Of a stretch of DNA of 64,000 bases, positions 1 through 9,812 are shown piece after piece. The notes beneath the pieces are model-generated. The model ran no database searches. It worked only from the letters and a program-made list of their open reading frames with translations, and had not been told where the DNA came from. Source of the stretch: Imbricaverruca yamaguchii (lineage: Eukaryota; Arthropoda; Thecostraca; Neoverrucidae); contig JAOTOL010001623.1 of the NCBI GenBank assembly GCA_034440575.1, positions 892,501 to 956,500 of the forward strand. The letters are read 5' to 3'. The stretch's first letter is position 1. Each line of letters opens with the position of its first letter. A program made the position numbers and the translations under genes.

Positions 1-431
1 TAGTGGCTACTAATAACTAATGCCAAAACAGTTGCAGTGAAGTAATCCTGCACAACCACATTTTCATGTTTTGAATATGGCACATCACTAAGAAATAATG
101 GCGTTTTTCAAGTGTGCTCTTTGCAAGCGGTTGGATATTTTCATCAAAAGGAACCGTTTGAACATTGGATAGCTTGATCATTTTATGTTCAGTACACAGT
201 ACAATTACCGGTTCAGCCATACAGAATCGGTAGTAGTTATTTGTTGCATGACGTCTAAGTGTTCAGAGCCCCCCCCCCTTTTTCCAAGGTACATAAATCG
301 GTAGAGCTTCTTTCACTGGGTGCCAAAGGCAAGCGACTTGTCATGTGATCATTGCTAGAAGTTAGTGGTCTTGTTTAAGGAACACTATCAAATGAAACGT
401 ATGCAAAAACCACACCGAACTTACCACTTAC
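1..431. other. Probable intron or flank, no gene seen
   Basis: This is downstream (minus strand) of the exon ending at 432. It holds a C-run near 269-278 and AT-rich unique-looking sequence. A 67-codon minus-strand open frame (220-17) has no recognisable domain and I do not call it. The next exon of the minus-strand gene was not identified here. Confidence 0.4.
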
Positions 432-602
432 CAGCCAGTTTCAGTACTTGTGCTGCATAACGGTTCGCTTGATCCACCGCAATTTTCCACCGCAAGCCTC
501 TCCTCATGACCTGGACTGGCGCAGATGGACGTAAATCGTACTTATCCCTAGGTCTGAAGTCCTCTGTATCACTAATGTGAACTGCATTTATCAAATTATC
601 TT
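432..602 (-). CDS. Internal exon of an unrecognised host gene (minus strand)
   Basis: This is a 171-nt exon, open throughout in one frame. It starts after a usable acceptor (GCCGTAG, about 603-609 on plus) and ends at a strong donor reading CTG|GTAAGT. It carries 2 + 56x3 + 1 nt, so it needs one base from upstream and leaves one base. That is exactly what the exon at 8372-8229 provides; the shared codon becomes GAA (Glu). The translation is hydrophilic and basic, with stretches such as DTEDFRPRDKYDLRPSAP and LRWKIAVDQANRYAAQVLKL, the latter probably a helix. I do not recognise the family. Joining to the 8.2-kb exon is inferred from phase, strand and splice sites, not from a known protein. Confidence 0.5.
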
Positions 603-899
603 CTACGGCAAATCACCGATCAGTGCTTCCAAGAAAACCAAACAACTCCAGACTAGAGCACCTCCAACAGCAACTGCACAAACCGCCACTAGAGGAAATT
701 GGCATGGTAGTGATGAAGAAATATATGCGCAATAGAGATGGATATGAGAAGATAGACGGTTCCTTAAAACCAGTTTCGCCTGACAACGAAATATCCTAGC
801 ATAGCTATAATGTATTTCAATTAGTTCAATTCAATTCAATTATTCGAGTTATTTCAAACCTGTATTTAAAGAAATTTAATTATTTGATTATATACCAAA

Positions 900-1029
900 T
901 GACCCTAATGGTACCTAATGGTCCTGATGGTACCTAATGGCCCTGAAGGTACTTAATGATCCTGATGGTACCTAATGGCCCTGAAGGTACCTAATGGTCC
1001 TGATGGTACCTAATGGTCCTGATGGTACC
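900..1029. repeat. 19-bp minisatellite, left part
   Basis: Tandem units of about 19 bp with consensus GGTACCTAATGGTCCTGAT, seven near-perfect copies. The array stops at the left LTR of the Gypsy element and related sequence resumes just after the right LTR (5771 on), so the element appears to have inserted into the array. Confidence 0.85.
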
Positions 1030-1168
1030 TGGTTCGGTTCCATCCGAGTCCGCCGTAGGGCACGATGCACATACCAGGAAGTCATAACGAGAACTGTATT
1101 GGGCTTACATAGCTCAAGTGAGGGGACGACCACGGCGACATCTACTGGTGGTTAACTCAACCACTACA
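1030..1168 (-). repeat. 3' LTR of the Gypsy element
   Basis: 139 bp, nearly identical to 5627-5765. It contains an internal inverted repeat, GTGGTTAACTCAACCAC. It is preceded in transcription order by a purine-rich tract at 1169-1177. Confidence 0.9.
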
Positions 1169-1177
1169 CCCCCTCAC
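1169..1177 (-). promoter_or_regulatory. Candidate polypurine tract next to the 3' LTR
   Basis: Read on minus, GTGAGGGGG lies directly upstream of the LTR start TGTAGTGG. Its position and composition fit the plus-strand primer site of an LTR element, though it is short. Confidence 0.5.
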
Positions 1178-1589
1178 TAGACATTACACACGATATACAC
1201 TGTATTTATGTGTGATGCGATTAAACAAAAGTATTATTACTTCTGCCCCAAAATAATTAAACGACAGATTTGAGCTGAGCAAAAGTAAGTGACATTTATA
1301 TCACAAGATGCCATCTCTGCCATCTCATTACGGCCTCACCCCCACCAGTCCGGCTGCACGCAACGCATCACTTCTATGAGGCGTTCTGGACGCCGGCGCA
1401 AACGATCGGATCGCCGCGGCGCACCCACGGCGGCGGTCGGCGGTGGCGCCGGACGCCCAGGCTGGGACGGAGGCGTATCTGGTACCTGAGCCGGCGACGA
1501 CACCAACTCAACCTCGTCCGGCGTGGCGTGGGCGTATCGCTGACGCAGATGACGTCTGTTCCGTGTTAATACTCGTCTACATGGCAGAC

Positions 1590-2480
1590 GGACGAAGTAT
1601 CGACGGTGTCCCGCAACCTCTGTTATAACACCGCATCGATCCCATTTGCCAGTCGAGGGATTTTGCGGGCCACCTGGCTGCCGATCTGAAGTACCGGTAG
1701 ATCACGCGCGCGCTGGTTGTAGTGGGCCTCCACTTGGTCGCGGTGAGTAGCGGCAGCAGCTTCAGCATCATCGGCGGTGCGCTGCCAGCATGCTGCGAAG
1801 CATCGTCTGTGTGTCGGCAGCATGTCCCGCACGGGGTGTCCGAACAGGATTTGTGCTGGAGAACGGCCATCCGGTCCCGGGAATTCCGATGCTGCAGCAC
1901 ACAGCGCACCCACGCGTCCGGATCCAGGGCCGATGAGCGTTCGTCCCAGCATCGTCTAATTAACGTAGACGTGTGCTTTACGGCAGCCTCCGCTCGGTCC
2001 TTTGACTGCGGGTAGTGAGGTGACGAGACGCGATCCTGCACAGCCCATCGTGTCAGGAACTCCTGGAATAATCGGGCGGTGAATTGTGGGCCACCGTCCG
2101 ACCAGAGGATCTCCGGTACGCCGGCGATGCAGAATATGCAGTAACTCTATCACAAGACTGGCCGCAGTGGCATTGGTGCCAAGCGTCCGTACCATCTGCC
2201 AGCCAGAGTATGGGTCCACTGCGACGAGGAAGTATTGTCCAGCGTACTGACTTAAGTCAGCACATAAGTGCTGGAAGGGACGATTGGCGGACTCGTGACG
2301 GCGGTACGTTTCCCTTTGGAGGGACGGCAGATCTCTTTGACATGGCCGGCAGGTCCTGGTGATATGTTGAATGGCCCGATCTATTCCTGGTCAATATACG
2401 ATCTGACGAGCCCGGCCCTTGGTCTTTTCTTTACCCTGGTGACGAGCGTGTAGTTCACGCAGAACCGAGGACCTGAGAGG
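1590..2480 (-). pseudogene. Gypsy integrase, frameshifted
   Basis: Three frames together cover an integrase. The N-terminal zinc-binding region (about 2470-2330) shows a His-rich LHARHQGK segment followed by TCRPCQ, as in HHCC fingers. The core begins near 2220 with a VDPYSGWQ-like stretch, the usual first-Asp region of Gypsy integrases. The C-terminal part (1952-1623) includes GRSPAQILFGHPVRD, typical of the end of the core, and a basic tail. Frame changes near 2390-2220 and near 2000-1950 mean no intact protein can be made from this copy. Confidence 0.75.
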
Positions 2481-3541
2481 TTTGGGGATGACGAGGCGGC
2501 AGCCGCATACTACCAAGCTGTCGTCGACTGTGAGACGATCGTGCACCACCCAGTACGGGCGCAGAATTTCCGGCAGGTCGGATTTTTGTGACGGGAAGCC
2601 GTCGAGCACAGTCTGTAACAACAGGCGTGCCTCCTCATCTCTGTCAGCCGCCAGACGAACCTCGTCCAGTCGTATGTCGGTGTTTGACATTTTGATCTCA
2701 TTGCTGATGATAGTGGATACCGACACAACGTCGCCATCTTCGGGAAGCTCGTCTTCCTTTGAAGGATCTTGTGTTAGTGCCCTGGAAAGCGCGTCTGGAC
2801 CTTGATGATCCTTCCCTCGCCGCCAGCTTGCAGTCAGGTGCCACTCCATCAGCTTCTCGTGTAAGCGCTGCATACGGGGATTTTCTATCTCGTCTATATT
2901 TTATAATTGAGGATCGGAATGAGCGGACGGTGATCCACCAACAGATCAAGATGCTGCAACCCACCGAGGAAAAGGCGGCATTGGCACGCCCACGCTACCG
3001 CCAATAGCTCTAACTCGATAGTGGCATATCGAGTCTCTGCATCCGAGAGGAATCGCGAGACCGCTTGCACTATACGCCAGGTGTCATCTGGCTGTTTCTG
3101 CTGCAGCAGAAAGCCCAGCCCATTGAGCCGACTGGCGTCTGTCGACAACATCGTTGGGCGCTTCGGGTCGTAGTATGCCAGCGTTCGCACAGACGACAAA
3201 GCAGCGCGTGCCTTTTGGAATGCAACGTCATGACATTCGTCCCAACTAAACGTTCTCCTGCTAGTCAACAGGTGGCGGAGAGGTTCTAGCACCTCCGCCG
3301 TCTCATCTGAGAAAGGGGCGACTTGATTTACTAAGCCGAAGAAACGGCGTAGATCCGTAAGGGACTGTGGCGGTGGGAATGACGCTATCGCGCTGGTCAG
3401 ATCAGGATCCGATACGTAGCCATCCTCAGAGACAATGAAGCCGGCGAACTTCACTGACTTCAGCATGTGCTGAACCTTGGCGGGATTCAGAGTTACTTGG
3501 CGGTCCCTGCAGCGGCCTAAGAATCGCTTGACCCTTTGCAC
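2391..3541 (-). pseudogene. Gypsy RT thumb/connection and RNase H, frameshifted
   Basis: The frame from 3541 to 2894 starts just after the RT active site. It shows the connection motif SLTDLRRFFGLVNQ, then the RNase H start with TDASRLNGLGF (first catalytic Asp), the ETRYATIELELLAVAWA helix (catalytic Glu), and a DHRPL segment (third acidic residue). A frameshift at about 2893 moves the continuation into the frame 2873-2391, which holds the GPDALSRA motif that closes Gypsy RNase H and the linker to integrase. Confidence 0.85.
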
Positions 3542-3559
3542 GTGGTCCTCTTTCGTCTT

Positions 3560-4005
3560 ACTTAGACGATGACGTCATCCACCAGTCGCTGGATACCGTC
3601 GATCCCACTGAAGCATTCATCCATCCTGCGATTGTAGTGCTCGGATATTGACGATATGCCGTACGGTGTTCGGCAGAAGCGACATCGACCGAAGGGCGTC
3701 ATGAATGTTGTCAAGTGACGGCTATACACCTCCAGAGGGCACTGATGATATCCCTTTGCAGCGTCAAAGACACTGAACCACCTAGCCTCTGATACGGCGA
3801 TTGATGCGACACATTCCGCTGGGGTACTGGACTGATACCTTTCCCGGAGGACCGATGCATTCAGCTTCGTCAGATCGAAGCAGACACGAATTCCACCACA
3901 TTTCTTCGGAGCCACTACAATCCGTGCACACCACTCAGTCGGCTCAACGACTGGTTCGATGATTGTTTCCTGCTGTAGCTTGTCCAGTTCACTTCGAAGC
4001 AGTTC
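3560..4005 (-). pseudogene. Gypsy reverse transcriptase, N-terminal and palm
   Basis: Read on minus, the frame passes WCARIVVAPKK, the GIRVCFDLTKLN segment (RT motif around the first Asp), FSVFDAAKGYHQCPL (motif A), a TPFGRCRFCRTPYGIS segment (motif B) and VDDVIV (the xxDD active site). It is in the same frame as the protease but separated from it by a stop at 4008-4006. A stop directly follows the active-site motif, with the continuation in another frame, so a frameshift lies at about 3555. Confidence 0.9.
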
Positions 4006-4865
4006 TCAGTAGGCACACGGGATACGACGTGGTGCTCTGATAGCAAACGGAATCACGCCCTCCTTCAGCCTAATCTTGAAAGTTTCTCCTGGCATGGCCC
4101 GCACAACGCCATCGAGCACGTCAGGGTACTCATTGAGTGGCGCAGACACAACAGAGTCAGTTTCTCGTGATGCCAGCAATACCGTGCTATCTGCAAAATG
4201 TTGACTCACTGCATTATATTGGGAGCGACGGGTCTTTGGTGACGGCGACCGTGGAGACAGCCGTGGCCTCTCCGAGATGGGCAACTCTGCCTGATCGGCC
4301 TCCATTGCGCTCACGGCAGTAGAATGCGCTTTGATTTGTCGCGGGTAAGTCTCGGGTATAACCTGCAGGCCTCGCGTCGTGCGCCAAGAAAGGATCAAAC
4401 CCTTGACTCCTCTGATAATATGCACATCAGTCACGGTAACGGGGCCCAGACGGATCCGTACAGGTAGGCTACCCAGAGAATGCGCCGTTCGCTCATCGAC
4501 GGCCGTCGAGTGCGCAGTTGGGGGCCTAAAGTTCTGGTCGTCATGTCCAATACGGGCTGCAAAATCCAGCCCGGTGACAGTGACATCTGCTCCTGTGTCA
4601 GGGAGCGCGTTAATGCGGCTGCATTGCATTCCTGACTCGGAAATGATCTCCACCATCACCCTGGGGGCCGGCATGACCGATACAGAGGCCAGGGTTACAG
4701 TAGACGCGGCAGGTCTTCGTGACGCACGAGATCTGCATTTTGCGGCGAAGTGTCCTGACTCACCGCACTGCAGACACCGTCTGTCTAGAGCAGGACATCG
4801 CTCTGACCGCCGGTGGTCGCGCCCACATCGTGGGCAGTCTTCGATGTATGCCGTTCCCGAGTCCC
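4006..4865 (-). pseudogene. Gypsy zinc knuckles and aspartic protease
   Basis: Minus-strand frame from about 4865. Two CCHC-type fingers come first: CPRCGRDHRRSERC (spacing slightly off canonical) and CLQCGESGHFAAKC (canonical CX2CX4HX4C). About 45 residues later comes the retropepsin motif ALPDTGADVTVTG with the catalytic Asp in DTGAD. The protease region is followed by a Pro/Ser-rich linker and the start of RT. The nucleocapsid fingers and protease share one frame, as in Gag-Pol fusions of many Gypsy elements. Confidence 0.88.
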
Positions 4866-5049
4866 GCTCTTCCCCGAGCCACTCGGCTCGGTTGTTTTGC
4901 CGGCGGTGCTGAATCGGCCGCTCTGCCGCGCCCTAGGCGGGGCCGGCGGACCTGGCTTGCGGCGCGGCACCCGAACGGCGGCTATGGCTGCGGCACGCTG
5001 CCACGGCTGCGCCCATAATCTCGCCCGCGTCACGTGATACGGCCTCCTC

Positions 5050-5627
5050 TCATCTACATACGAGTATAGCTTGGGCCAATGAAAGTTTCTGAATAGAATA
5101 CAGCCTTTTGATCGTGTCTATGTCACGCAGACCGATTACAACTCGATCACGTATCAAAGATTCCCGGCACGTCGGACAAAAACCACACTGGCTGTTTTTT
5201 TCTCTTAAGTCTCTCAAAAAGTCATCTAATGACTCACCATCGTGTTGCTCGCGAAGATTGAATGTCCACCGTTGCAACACTTCATTGATCTGCCCGCACG
5301 CATATGCTTGTAATTGATCCAATATCAACGATATATCATTTCGATCACTGTCGGCGATATCCAGATTTGTGGCGACTTTCAACACCTCGTGAGATAAACA
5401 TGACCGCAGCACGGCCATCTGTACCGCCGTCGGCTGCGCATGCAGTCCAGATAACAGGACGAAGTCGTCCCATCTCAAACGCCATGTCTTGAATCTCTCC
5501 CCGCGGTCTGTCGCGAAGTCAAGCTTCTCTGGTTGCGTAGCTTTTGAAAGCCATCATCAATGTCTCTGGGGGTAGCCACAGGCAAAAGTTGCTGTTCAGG
5601 TCGCGAATCCTGCTCCGGCTGCGTCAT
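5050..5627 (-). pseudogene. Gypsy Gag
   Basis: Two minus-strand frames: one begins at an ATG whose A is the last base of the 5' LTR (5627-5625), the other covers 5478-5050. The latter shows a retrotransposon Gag capsid pattern: RWTFNLREQHDGESLDDF, a Cys-rich QCGFCPTCRESLIRDR stretch and VIGLRDIDTIKRL, common in Gypsy Gag proteins that carry an LIRDR motif. The two frames are offset near 5480, implying a frameshift. A GC-rich Pro/Arg/Lys-rich linker (5040-4866) leads to the zinc knuckles. Confidence 0.8.
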
Positions 5628-5765
5628 GGTTCGGTTCCATCCGAGTCCGCCGTAGGGCGCGATGCACACACCAGGAAGTCAGAACGAGAACTGTATTGGA
5701 CTTACATAGCTTAAATGAGGGGACGACCACGGCGACATCTACTGGTGGTTAACTCAACCACTGCA
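5627..5765 (-). repeat. 5' LTR of the Gypsy element
   Basis: 139 bp, partner of 1030-1168, followed on the right by the GTACC target duplication (5766-5770). At 139 bp it is short for a Gypsy LTR. The Gag ATG overlaps its downstream edge. Confidence 0.9.
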
Positions 5766-5895
5766 GTACCTAATGGTTTTGATGGCAGTCTTTAGTGTGG
5801 TCTATTATTAGGATTTTGACCATTAGGACCTAGTGGACCTAATGGTACCTAATGATACCTAATGGTCATAATGGTACCTAGTAGTCCTAATGGTT
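5766..5895. repeat. 19-bp minisatellite, right part (degenerate)
   Basis: GTACC followed by TAATGG and further units such as ACCTAATGGTACCTAATG continue the array interrupted by the Gypsy insertion. Copies here are more degenerate than on the left and include a short inverted stretch (CCATTAGGACC near 5820). Confidence 0.7.
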
Positions 5896-5905
5896 CTTTA
5901 AGTCC

Positions 5906-6141
5906 AAAGATAAGCAAACGCTGAAAGTTTCTTTAAAATATCTGTACCAGTTAAAGCTTGACGACTTGTCGAACGTTTGTTTTTTAGGTGACCTCACTTG
6001 GCATAGACTAACTCGTTGGCCATAGAAGAACTGACTTCAAACGTTTGACACAACATGCTAAATCGACGTTGGAAAGGGTATGCCAAATTTCGGCGCGTTG
6101 CCGCGATAATGAAGTCTTTCACTATCCGCGAAAAATCTGAG
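5906..6141 (+). repeat. Dispersed repeat, copy A (inverted relative to 10701-10933)
   Basis: About 235 bp that aligns with the reverse complement of 10701-10933. Shared landmarks in the same order are AAAGATAAGCAAACGCT, AGGTGACCTCACTTG, GACTAACTCGTTG and CTATCCGCGAAAA. No coding frame is seen; probably a non-autonomous element or a terminal piece of one. Confidence 0.75.
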
Positions 6142-6559
6142 GGTGTGGGTGGCATTCAAGACCATCCACCACCCCCAAAAAAAAACGGCGCGGGTTATAG
6201 TTCGCCAGGTGAACTTTAAATGTATGGATTCTTAGGAGCGAATTCGCCGATCCCTAATAAGTTCATCACTTCATTGTGTATGTTGTCACCATCATCCCCT
6301 AAACAAAACTTCTTAAAGTGTAAAATTTTGTGGTTGGGAGACATTTTGGTCCCTCTTCATGTCGCTTGGAGGGGGAGGGGTATGGCCCCCATGTCTCTCT
6401 CCCCTAGATCCACTAGCACATAGGTCCTGTGAGATTTTCCGAGGAAACATGAAACAAATTTCACGACAATCTCTGCATGTCTAAAGACTGCCATCGAAAC
6501 CATTCGGAATATTTTTTATACTAGGAAAGCGACACTGAACCACCAGATTCCGAATGGAA

Positions 6560-6712
6560 ACTCCGATTGGCCTGGTCAGAATACCATTAGGACCATTATG
6601 ATTACTACACCATCAGGTAAATTCCATTAGGAAATATTCAAACCATTAGGAACCATTGAAACCACTAGGAAAATCCGAATGGTTCCTAATGGTTTCTAAT
6701 GAAATTTTTATC
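6560..6712. repeat. Degenerate CCATTAGGA repeat
   Basis: Repeated ACCATTAGGA and CATTAGGAAAT words, the inverse of the TAATGGT words of the 19-bp array, ending with TAATGGTTCCTAATGG-like units. It is probably the same repeat family in inverted orientation. Confidence 0.5.
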
Positions 6713-6984
6713 TAGGGCCGAGACGGTTTTGGGTTTTGGGGGCTTTTTGCGTCATTGTTGGGGCCCCAGAGTGATTAATCATGTACGGATTGTTTTTCGT
6801 TACTCCGGCTTCATTTGTTTTGGTCTCAATGAGTCTGTTGTAGAATGCTACCAACCGGTGTGCACATAGAATGATTTTCATGGTCGGGCCGTCAATTTTT
6901 GGAACCCCCATGCTCAGCGTGATTTTCAGTGGCCCCGGCCGGATCTATTGACTGTGCACATAACATGACTGGCTGCACATGTCT

Positions 6985-7235
6985 GCGCCCAATATTGGTT
7001 TCTTAGTTATGAAAAAGATTGTTGGCTTTTAGAGAGAGTACAACACAGAGCTACACAAATGGTTGATAGTATAAGCAACCTGGCATATGAGGGAACATTG
7101 AAGAAGTTGAATATGTTTTCACTTAGATATAGAAGGCTGAGAGGATATCTCGTCGAGGTCTTTAAATTTGTCCATGGTCAGGTGAAGGAATATCTCAGGG
7201 AGATGTTTGACTTTAACCCGCCCCTTCTCTCCGGT
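6985..7235 (+). pseudogene. CR1-like LINE reverse transcriptase, C-terminal fragment
   Basis: The plus-strand frame contains LLERVQHRATQMV, then LAYEGTLKKLNMFSL and RYRRLRGYLVEVFK. This is the highly characteristic C-terminal block of CR1/L2-type LINE proteins (LE-VQRRATK, then L-YEERL-KL, then RRLRGDLIEVYK). Only about 80 residues remain; the 5' part of the element is absent and the 21-bp-period array begins almost at once downstream. Confidence 0.75.
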
Positions 7236-7274
7236 CAAATCCTCTCGAGGTCGTCAAAGTGTCGAGGTCGCTAA

Positions 7275-7995
7275 AGCTTGCGCTATGGATCCAAGCAAAT
7301 GACGTCGCGCCCAAAAAGATCACATTGGACAGTAAAAAAAGTCGCGTCGCAGCCCTTCAAAATTACACTGCAGGCCCAGAATGACGCGCCGGGGTTCCAA
7401 AAGTTGCAGCTGCTCCAAAAAAAATCAATTTTTAACCGGAATATCACTATGATACAAAAAATATGCTCCTTCAGTGGCCAAATTGACATCTCAAAGGGGA
7501 AAATGCCCCCAAAATTATGAGAGGGATAAGCTCCCAAGAATCGTTCCCGGGCTCCAAAAGTCGCACTGGGGCCACCAAAATTCGCGTCGGTCCACCAAAA
7601 TTCGCGCAGGAGTCTCCAAATAAATGGGATGGGCCCCGGAAAACTCGCTCCGAGGCTCGAAAACTTGCAACAGGAACCACCAAAATCGCGTTGGGGCAGC
7701 ACCTAAGTAAAACGCGTCCCACAATCTCGAACTGGTCCCTCATTATATCGCGCTCGGGAACCACAATTCTCATCGGTAGTCCCGTCGAAGGTCCCCAAAA
7801 ATTAGCGTCTACAAGATGTAAGCACAGTGTGACAAAACCGAATCGATATCCGACAAATAATCAAGCTAGAGCCCTCCAAAATAAGGATAGATTCTACAAA
7901 ATAAATGTTCGGGTCAGGAAAATGGCTCTGGAGCACCGAACATATTACCAGATGCCTTCACAAATTGCATTTGGCACCAAAAAACATACCTGATA
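7275..7995 (-). repeat. Degenerate 21-bp-period array, locus 1
   Basis: Read on minus, units of 20-22 bp follow one another with a rough consensus GCGATTTTTGGGGCCCNG. The AT-rich centre (ATTTTTGG) and GC-rich edge are kept while the rest drifts. Two adjacent units share GCGAATTTTGGTGG exactly. The minus frame 7702-7283 shows the same thing as a heptad pattern (Phe-Gly every seventh residue), which I read as a by-product of the repeat, not a protein. The same family occurs at 28608-28985, 29470-29945 and 30390-30482. Confidence 0.7.
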
Positions 7996-8228
7996 CCGAA
8001 AAATCGAGGTGCGAGTGTCAGTGTGAATGACATGCCCAAGGTGTCAGTGCTAATATGGCACCACCATCACGAGAAAATGTGCGCTGTTTATGCGTACATG
8101 CGTACAGTATTACCATTTAGACTGATCATACCGTTCAGACTCAGCAAAAACATGTTTTATATAGCACAAAATACCAGTTAGAGATATTCTTGAATCGCAG
8201 CACATCAGGCACATAAAATAGCATTTAC

Positions 8229-8372
8229 CGTTCCTGATTAGCGTCTGACGCACAGCACAAGCCATCAGTGCCGAAGCCAGCACGCGGCCGTCGTCCATCC
8301 TCGGGATGGCAACCCGATCACCAACATCCAATGATGCAATGAAGACGGTCACCAGCAGCGGTAGCATATAGC
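8229..8372 (-). CDS. Exon of the unrecognised host gene, possible signal-peptide exon
   Basis: A 144-nt exon with a strong acceptor (CCTGTTCTTCACAG|GC) and donor (AACG|GTAAAT). The ATG at 8367-8365 would begin MLPLLVTVFIASLDVG, which looks like a signal peptide or membrane anchor, followed by DRVAIPRMDDGRVLASALM and CAVRQTLIRN. If translation starts upstream, the same stretch would be a membrane segment. The exon leaves one base, matching the two bases required by the exon at 602-432. I cannot name the family. The start is uncertain because the ATG lies only 5 nt after the acceptor. Confidence 0.5.
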
Positions 8373-9384
8373 CTGTGAAGAACAGGTACGGAGATCACGT
8401 GCTGCTGATAAAGATAAATGTAACACAATGGTCCGAATATCACTGAAGCCATTTTATCACCGAATTTAGCCACGGCAATCTAGCATCTTCGCACGCATAT
8501 TGAGCCCCTCGCCAGGTTTTTTTCTTCGGTCACGTTATACTTGCACATACATGAGATGGTGTAACTTCGGTTGGTACTAATTCACGCCCTGGAAAGCCTC
8601 TGAAAATAACGCGCACTGGAGGGGGCGGATTCTGCCCACCGCCGCCCCCGAAGATGAAATTTACGTTGAAGATATCGCTTGGAAAAGTGTCCTACCTTCG
8701 GACAATTCATGAGCACATTGGACAAGGCATGGCAGAATCCATTGCATCTGAGGCAGTCGTGAAGCAGTGTGATGGCAGTTGTTGCGCTTCCCGGAAGGTC
8801 ACGGATCTAGTGCAGGTCAAAGCCAGGTCATTTTCCCTCATGATCCTGGAGGACCCTCCGACTCCGTGTCAATGCCATTTTTAAACGACCATTGATACAA
8901 CTGTACAGATTAAATCGTGCAAGATACAGTAAAAATTTCGCACTCTAGCATTAACAGTCACACTCACGCATTCTTTCACTTAATCGTCTACTCATTCACT
9001 CAATTTCAAATATTCTATCCACTCTTATACGTCCTTCTTTTCTTTCTTTTTCCTTCTTTAAATTTGCCTTTTTGGTGTGTGCTCAGTTCATTTGTTGCAC
9101 AGAGACGGCTTGATTTTGAATTTGAGATCAAACATTCCTTAAACGCGGGGAGTTTCCTCTAGAATATCATTTGTTTCTTCATAGCGTTGCACTCATATCC
9201 GAAATAGAGATCACCAACAAATCCAGAGCACCGGCTAATAATTCGCTTTTGGCGCTCTGCAACCAGTGCAGTTGATATGCGAAACCCTAATTGGAAATTA
9301 ATACCTGAGAATAGACCAGTTGGCGCCACCTTTATGGAACTGCCGTTTTAGTGGTTGTGAAGACTCGACAGACCTGATTTCTGG
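8373..9384. other. No gene or clear repeat seen
   Basis: Upstream (minus) of the exon at 8372. It contains pyrimidine-rich stretches (9030-9075) and otherwise unique-looking sequence. An 81-codon plus frame at 8917-9162 is Phe/Leu/Ser-rich without motifs. Confidence 0.4.
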
Positions 9385-9812
9385 TCGGTCCGACAGACCG
9401 ACCCTTCGGACCGACATGTTTGGTCGATCCGACAGACACATCCAGTCCGTCCGACAGCCACGTCCGGTCCGTTCGGCAGGCACGTCCGGTCCGTCCGACA
9501 GGCACGTCCGGTCCTTCCGACAGGCACGTCTGGTCCGTCCGACAGGCACGTCTGGTCCGTCCGACAGGCACGTCCGGTCCTTCCGACAGGCACGTCTGGT
9601 CCGTCCGACAGGCACGTCTGGTCCGTCCGACAGGCACGTCTGGTCCGGTCAGTCCGACAGGCACGTCCGGTCCGTCCGACAGGCACGTCTGGTCCGGTCC
9701 GTCCGACAGGCACGTCTGGTCCGTCCGACAGGCACGTCCGGTCCGTCCGACAGGCACGTCCGGTCCGTCCGTCAGGCACCTCCGGTCCGTCCGACGGATA
9801 CGTCCGGTCAAC
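9385..9812. repeat. 22-bp minisatellite
   Basis: About 18 tandem copies of a 22-bp unit made of CACGTCCGGTCC followed by GTCCGACAGG, with C/T variants. Period 22 is not a multiple of 3, so all frames on both strands stay open and give Asp/Arg/Gly/Pro- or Ser/Pro-rich fake proteins. One unit is interrupted by short extra CGGTC steps near 9650 and 9695. Confidence 0.95.

Larger units (their letters stand above)
1030..5765 (-). mobile_element. Ty3/Gypsy LTR retrotransposon, structurally complete, coding-defective
   Basis: A 4.74-kb element on the minus strand. Two 139-bp LTRs start TG and end CA when read on plus, and GTACC (1025-1029 and 5766-5770) flanks both sides as a 5-bp target-site duplication. 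The LTRs differ at 7 of 139 positions by eye (about 5%), so this is not a very recent insertion. In transcription order the interior encodes Gag, zinc knuckles, aspartic protease, reverse transcriptase, RNase H and integrase, which is the Ty3/Gypsy order. At least one nonsense codon and several frameshifts break the pol frame. There is no envelope-like frame after integrase. It lies in the inferred intron of the minus-strand gene, in the same orientation as that gene. Confidence 0.9.
603..8228 (-). other. Inferred intron containing a Gypsy insertion and other repeats
   Basis: If the exons at 8372-8229 and 602-432 belong to one gene, this 7.6-kb interval is its intron. It contains the 19-bp minisatellite, the complete LTR element, a CR1-like LINE piece and a 21-bp-period array, each listed separately. 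Bases 603-899 and 6142-6559 show no gene or clear repeat. Confidence 0.4.

Noticed and set aside
17..220. 67-codon minus frame as the next exon of the minus-strand gene
   Set aside because: There is no acceptor in the right phase, and reading from the nearest AG gives an early stop.
7283..7702. 139-residue minus frame with Phe-Gly every seven residues
   Set aside because: The heptad pattern follows from the 21-bp DNA period; the repeat is non-coding at the other loci.
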